A stretch of 43,046 nucleotides of DNA from an uncultured Eubacteriales bacterium (lineage in GTDB: Bacteria > Bacillota > Clostridia > Christensenellales > Aristaeellaceae): NCBI GenBank assembly GCA_900553295.1, contig USCR01000005.1, forward strand, positions 1 to 43,046, in the 5' to 3' direction. This document shows, piece by piece, positions 39,624-43,046 of the stretch (positions within the stretch are counted from its first letter, which is position 1; every line of letters begins with the position of its first letter). The notes under the pieces are model-generated. The model did no database searches, was not told the DNA's origin, and saw only the letters and a list, made by a program, of their open reading frames with translations. The translations under genes were made by a program, and so were the position numbers.

Positions 39624-40296
39624 AACTGAACATGTATCCCACCGCGCGGATGGTGTGGATGGTTTTAATCTGGAAGGGCTCGTCGATCTTCTGGCGCAGG
39701 TAACGAATGTAAACATCCACAATGTTGGTGTCACCCGCATAGTCATAGCCCCATACGTCGCACAGCAGAGTATCCCGGGTAACGGCGGTATCTCGGTGCT
39801 CCATCAGGTAGCGGAGCAGGTCAAACTCCTTTTTGGTTAAGGCAATGGGCTTACCGTCATAGCTGACACTGTAGCTGGCAGGTTCCACCCGCAGCTTGCC
39901 TGCGGTGAGCACAGGCAAGGCGGTACTGCGGCCCGCCCGATGCTTTTTCAGCCCCACCCGGATTCGTGCCAGCAGCTCCTCAATGGCGAAAGGTTTGGTC
40001 ATGTAATCATCCGCGCCCATGTCCAGGCCCATGACCTTGTCGCTTACGTCATCCTTGGCGGTGAGCATAATAATGGGCAGGTCGCTGTCATGGCGCAAAC
40101 GCCGGCATACCTCAATGCCACTGAGCCCTGGAAGCATCAGGTCCAGAATCATCAGGTCCGGTTCCCAGCTCAGGGCCAGGGAGAGCCCGGTGCGCCCGTC
40201 CCCCGCGGTTTGTACTTCATAGCCCTCGTGTTGCAGTTCCAGCTCCAGAAAACGGGCAATCTTCTTTTCATCCTCCACGATGAGTATACGGGCCAT
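39610..40296 (-). CDS. OmpR-family response regulator
   Basis: 228 residues. Receiver: RILIVEDEKKIARFLELEL, LMILDLMLPG with the phosphoacceptor Asp, MLTAKDD, YMTKPF. Winged-helix output domain: LTKKEFDLLRYLMEHRDTAVTRD, VDVYIRYLRQKID, IRAVGYMF. GGGGAGG lies before the ATG at 40296. It is first in the operon with the kinase. Targets unknown. Confidence 0.96.
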   Translation of the reverse strand: MARILIVEDEKKIARFLELELQHEGYEVQTAGDGRTGLSLALSWEPDLMILDLMLPGLSGIEVCRRLRHDSDLPIIMLTAKDDVSDKVMGLDMGADDYMTKPFAIEELLARIRVGLKKHRAGRSTALPVLTAGKLRVEPASYSVSYDGKPIALTKKEFDLLRYLMEHRDTAVTRDTLLCDVWGYDYAGDTNIVDVYIRYLRQKIDEPFQIKTIHTIRAVGYMFSYEEK

Positions 40297-40383
40297 CGTA
40301 AAAAACCTCCCCTGTTGTCATGGATAGATTATATCACAGCTTACCGCCGGCACGGAATCCTTTGCAGTCAGGAAAACAGCTCA

Positions 40384-40426
40384 AGCGGCCGGCTAGGTCC
40401 GGAAAACGGACCCTGAGCCGGCCGCT
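40384..40426. terminator. Long GC-rich hairpin
   Basis: AGCGGCCGGCT / AGCCGGCCGCT around an inner GGTCCG / CGGACC pair with loop GAAAA. Lies between two minus-strand units; probably ends the one from 41156. Confidence 0.7.
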
Positions 40427-40448
40427 GTTTCATGGCGAAAGCAGAGCG

Positions 40449-41156
40449 TTATTCAATGGTTGCGTTACCGTAGCCATCCTGATCCTGAGAGTATTCCACT
40501 TTGCCATCCTGGCTTTCCACCTGTACGGGAACCTGCAATACCGGTGCGCGTCCAGTATAGTCCACCGGGGCGGAGGTAGCGGCCGGGTTGGATTGATAAA
40601 AGCTGCGCTTCTGCTGGTTGGGCTGAGGCGTTTCCGGAGCAGGGGCATCGGGCTTTTGCGCTTTATCGTCGGAATTGATGGCGTCGGAAAATCCACGGGC
40701 AATATCCCCCACGGAGGATTTCACGTTCTGGGCGGCGTTCTTTACCATACGCTCAAGGTTTTCTGCGGCAAAGTCCGCATCCCGCTTGACAAACGTGATA
40801 TGATAGCCCAATATCAGGCACAGAATAATGCCTAAAATGACCAGATGAGGACTAATAATCAGCGCCACAACGCTGAAGAGCAGCGACAGGTTAGCGATGG
40901 TGATGTTGCCTTTCTTAATTTTCAGCCGGCACTGATACAACCGCGTCATGAGATTGGAAAAGCCGGTTTTGCGAGCCTGGCTTTTCTCCGAAGCACGCTG
41001 GGCGCCTTCCGGCTTGATGCGTCCGTTACGCTCCAGGTCCACCAGGGCGCGGGCTACATTGCCGTTATGGTAGTCCAGCAGTGCGACGGCTTCCTGATAG
41101 CTGATGCCGCTTTTGCGGCGGATCAATTCGATGTCCTCAATGGTGTATCGTTCCAT
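40449..41156 (-). CDS. DUF4342-like membrane protein
   Basis: 235 residues from the ATG at 41156 (GAAAGGAG upstream; the frame beyond it covers promoter sequence). Residues 1-45 look like a UBA/TS-N helix bundle (IEDIELIRRKSGISYQEAVALLDYHNGNVARALVDL). Residues ~85-135 have a basic start and two membrane segments (LKIKKGNITIANLSLLFSVV, LIISPHLVILGIILCLILGY), the layout of DUF4342 proteins. The C-terminal third is low-complexity (Pro, Gln, Ser, Asp). The function is unknown. Confidence 0.75.
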   Translation of the reverse strand: MERYTIEDIELIRRKSGISYQEAVALLDYHNGNVARALVDLERNGRIKPEGAQRASEKSQARKTGFSNLMTRLYQCRLKIKKGNITIANLSLLFSVVALIISPHLVILGIILCLILGYHITFVKRDADFAAENLERMVKNAAQNVKSSVGDIARGFSDAINSDDKAQKPDAPAPETPQPNQQKRSFYQSNPAATSAPVDYTGRAPVLQVPVQVESQDGKVEYSQDQDGYGNATIE

Positions 41157-41203
41157 AAAGTTTGACGCTCCTTTCACCGTGCGGTATTTCCTTTGGACGG
41201 GAT

Positions 41204-41232
41204 AAGCATAACACGTTTTTGAGCTTCTGTCT
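41204..41232 (-). promoter_or_regulatory. Candidate promoter of the DUF4342-like gene
   Basis: On the minus strand: AAGACA, 17-base spacer, TATGCT. Moderate match. Confidence 0.45.
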
Positions 41233-41287
41233 TGAGAAAAGGCGAAAAGAAGGATGAGAATTTTCTGAGAATACCCTTGCGGAAATC

Positions 41288-41315
41288 TTGACAAGACCTT
41301 GGGAAGTGCTACAAT
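41288..41315 (+). promoter_or_regulatory. Promoter of the PII-like/antiporter operon
   Basis: TTGACA, 16-base spacer, TACAAT with TGC before it. Confidence 0.75.
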
Positions 41316-41407
41316 GAAGAACGACCCGGGAGGTGCGTGCGCCGTTCCGGTCTTTTTCCTGCCGTGAGCAACGACATGCACTGGGAAAACGAAAGGAGAT
41401 TGTAACC

Positions 41408-41755
41408 ATGCAAATGTTCATCCTGGTTCTCAACCGGGAGGAGTGTCTGGAGCCTATTCTGGAGGCCATGCTGAAAAAGGGTCTCAGCGGCGCCACCGTG
41501 TTGGAAAGCACGGGCATGATGCGTGTACTGGACGGGGACGACAATGTGGACCTGCCCATGCTGGGAATTCTCAGGCATTTTTACAGCCCGGAACGCAAAA
41601 CGTCCAAAACCATGTTTACCCTCATCGAGGATGATCAGTTGGACACCCTGCGGGATATCATCCGTGAAAAAACCGGTGGCCTGGATAAGCCGGACACGGG
41701 CATTGCCTTTGCGGTGCCGGCAACCTTTGTGGAAGGACTGAACAATAACAAATGA
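41408..41755 (+). CDS. PII-like signalling protein
   Basis: 115 residues, size and fold pattern of PII/PII-like trimers: a beta-alpha-beta unit (MQMFILVLNREECLEPILEAMLKKGLSGATVLES), a loop region with DDNVDLPMLGIL, and a second unit (KTMFTLIEDDQLDTLRDIIREKTGGL, then GIAFAVPATFVEGL). The T-loop and the PII phospho-Tyr region are not conserved, so this is a PII-like rather than a nitrogen PII protein. Its stop overlaps the start of an antiporter gene (ATGA), which suggests that it controls that transporter, as SbtB does for SbtA. The ligand is unknown; adenine nucleotides are usual in the superfamily. GAAAGGAG precedes the ATG. Confidence 0.72.
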   Translation: MQMFILVLNREECLEPILEAMLKKGLSGATVLESTGMMRVLDGDDNVDLPMLGILRHFYSPERKTSKTMFTLIEDDQLDTLRDIIREKTGGLDKPDTGIAFAVPATFVEGLNNNK

Positions 41756-42951
41756 ATATTTTGCTGGCGTTGAGTATTGCCTTTGCCATGGGGTTGTTTT
41801 TCAGCCGCTTGATCCGGTACATACATTTACCCAATGTGACGGCGTATCTGCTGGCGGGGCTGGTGGTTGGGCCCTATGTGTTGGGGGTATTCACCCCCGA
41901 GATGAACAGCGATCTGGCGATCATCAGTGATGTGGCGCTGGGCTTTATCGCGTATTCCATTGGTAGTGAATTCAAGCTTTCCTATCTGCGGGAAATCGGC
42001 TTGAAGCCCATTATCATTACCATTTTCGAGGGCTGCGGGGCTTCGCTGGTGGTCTTTGCGGCTCTGGCGCTGCTGGGGACGCCCATGCCGTTGACCCTGG
42101 CGCTAAGCGCCATAGCTGCTGCCACGGCGCCTGCTGCCACCCTTATGGTGGTGCGTCAATACAAGGCAAACGGCCCGGTGACCAAAATGCTGCTGCCTGT
42201 GGTGGCCATGGATGACGCCCTGGGCCTGATCCTGTACGCTGTGCTGATGGCGCTTGCCCGCACCATTGAGAGCGGCACGGCGCTAACGGCCTGGACGCTG
42301 GTATTCCAACCGTTGATCCAGATTGTTGGTTCCTTGGGGCTGGGCGTGGTACTGGGCCTGATCCTGGTGTACGTGCTGCGGTTCTTCCACTCCCGGGGCA
42401 ATAAACTGGCCTTGACCATCATGATGGTGTTTGCAGGCGTAGGACTGTGCACCATGCTGGACTGGAGCAGTCTGCTCTGCTGCATGATGACAGGCGCAAC
42501 CATGGTGAACCTGTGCCGTCAGAGCAACGTGATGCTGGAGCAGTGCGACCGTTTCACGCCGCCGCTTTTCCTGCTGTTCTTTGTACTTAGCGGCGCGAAC
42601 CTGGATCTGTCCGTGCTGCCTTCAGTGGGCATGGTGGGGGTCGCATATGTGCTGGCACGTGCAGCTGGCAAGAGCCTGGGGGCTACTGCGGGTGCATTGG
42701 CGGAGCGGTGTGAACCGAGCATTATCAAATATCTTGGCTTTACGCTGATTCCCCAGGCAGGTGTGGCCATTGGTATGGCGCGCATGTCCATGACCGCTCT
42801 GCCGGAATATGGCGCTATTATCAACGCGGTGGTCCTGGCAGGTACACTCATTTACGAGCTGACCGGTCCAGTTATTACGAAAATTGCTTTGACAAAGGCA
42901 GGAGAAATACAGCGGGAAGGCAAAACCAAGGCGGCAACCCCCAGCTGCTGA
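41752..42951 (+). CDS. CPA2-family cation/proton antiporter
   Basis: 399 residues, about 12 membrane segments. N-terminal signature LIRYIHLPNVTAYLLAGLVVGPYVLG is typical of the KefB/NhaS3 (CPA2) group. Later IAAATAPAATLMVVRQYKA and VVAMDDALGLILYAVLM, with the conserved Asp pair region, mark the ion path. No TrkA-N/RCK domain follows, unlike full KefB/KefC, so gating must come from elsewhere, perhaps from the PII-like partner coupled upstream. Exports Na+ or K+ against protons; which ion is not clear. Confidence 0.9.
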   Translation: MNILLALSIAFAMGLFFSRLIRYIHLPNVTAYLLAGLVVGPYVLGVFTPEMNSDLAIISDVALGFIAYSIGSEFKLSYLREIGLKPIIITIFEGCGASLVVFAALALLGTPMPLTLALSAIAAATAPAATLMVVRQYKANGPVTKMLLPVVAMDDALGLILYAVLMALARTIESGTALTAWTLVFQPLIQIVGSLGLGVVLGLILVYVLRFFHSRGNKLALTIMMVFAGVGLCTMLDWSSLLCCMMTGATMVNLCRQSNVMLEQCDRFTPPLFLLFFVLSGANLDLSVLPSVGMVGVAYVLARAAGKSLGATAGALAERCEPSIIKYLGFTLIPQAGVAIGMARMSMTALPEYGAIINAVVLAGTLIYELTGPVITKIALTKAGEIQREGKTKAATPSC

Positions 42952-42969
42952 GTACGTTTCCTGCAAAAA

Positions 42970-43002
42970 AGGCGCTTCGGTTCATAAGAATCGAAGCGCT
43001 CA
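42970..43002 (+). terminator. Terminator after the antiporter gene
   Basis: GCGCTTCG / CGAAGCGC stem with a 12-base loop (GTTCATAAGAAT). No clear T-run, but the next dyad may add to it. Confidence 0.65.
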
Positions 43003-43005
43003 GCG

Positions 43006-43035
43006 TGTCGAAAAAGTGGCAGATGCCACTTTTTC
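43006..43035. repeat. Perfect inverted repeat at window end
   Basis: TCGAAAAAGTGGCA, GA, TGCCACTTTTTCGA: 14-base arms. A- and T-runs within the arms fit a bidirectional terminator, but it may be an interspersed repeat. Confidence 0.6.
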
Positions 43036-43046
43036 GAGGAAGCAAA

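Noticed and set aside
1..43046. CRISPR arrays, rRNA genes, insertion sequences
   Set aside because: No regularly spaced repeats, no rRNA-like segments and no transposase-like frames were noticed.

Overview
The window looks like chromosome from an endospore-forming Clostridia member (Bacillota) of moderately high GC. The grounds are sporulation genes (a SpoVT fragment, YtfJ/GerW, a DacF-type carboxypeptidase), an L27 with the N-terminal extension cut by Prp next to its protease, strong AGGAGG ribosome sites, TTG/GTG starts, and TTGACA/TATAAT promoters, several with an extended -10. A gut anaerobe of the Christensenellales type is a guess, not a demonstration.

Left part (1-8346). A cut secreted protein, a SRAP (YedK) gene, a frameshifted XRE regulator, a tiny overlapping gene pair, a low-GC secreted protein and a secreted propeller/solute-binding fusion lead up to a large serine recombinase. 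The recombinase is the most striking item. Its reading frame continues without a stop into the last ~154 residues of the sporulation regulator SpoVT, starting at the GDPLEI codons. The first ~30 residues of SpoVT, which carry most of its DNA-binding hairpin, are absent from the window. The simplest reading is that this is the right end of an element integrated inside spoVT, with the spoVT 5' half and the other attachment site to the left of the window.

8343-12513 is a tightly packed block on the + strand: DUF2953 protein, ytfJ, D,D-carboxypeptidase, acetyltransferase, rluB and mnmM. 12667-15729 (minus) is the rpsM-rpsK-rpsD-rpoA-rplQ operon with its own promoter and a ~270-nt leader. A Gfo/Idh oxidoreductase follows.

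17952-22100 holds two unusual fusion genes: a YidC-like membrane domain joined to a TagB/TagF-type polymer transferase, and a protein combining a sugar-type nucleotidyltransferase, a TagD-type cytidylyltransferase and phosphoenolpyruvate mutase. Together they suggest a phosphonate-linked cell-surface polymer pathway. The usual phosphonopyruvate decarboxylase and aminotransferase are not in the window.

22302-28155 carries housekeeping genes (cca, uvrC, a YitT protein, a DMT transporter, a SpoU methyltransferase). 28270-28428 looks like a small structured RNA. 28548 is a secreted SH3-like protein. 30089-33422 is an AgrC/LytTR-type two-component system with one intact kinase and one decayed, frameshifted paralogue. 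Three TTCCYATGGGAA palindromes lie in the intergenic region upstream. 33773-38109 holds rpsT, a VOC protein, a phosphoglucomutase, rplU-prp-rpmA and a DUF554 protein. 38211-41156 holds an OmpR-type two-component system and a DUF4342-like membrane protein. The window ends with a PII-like protein translationally coupled to a CPA2 cation/proton antiporter.
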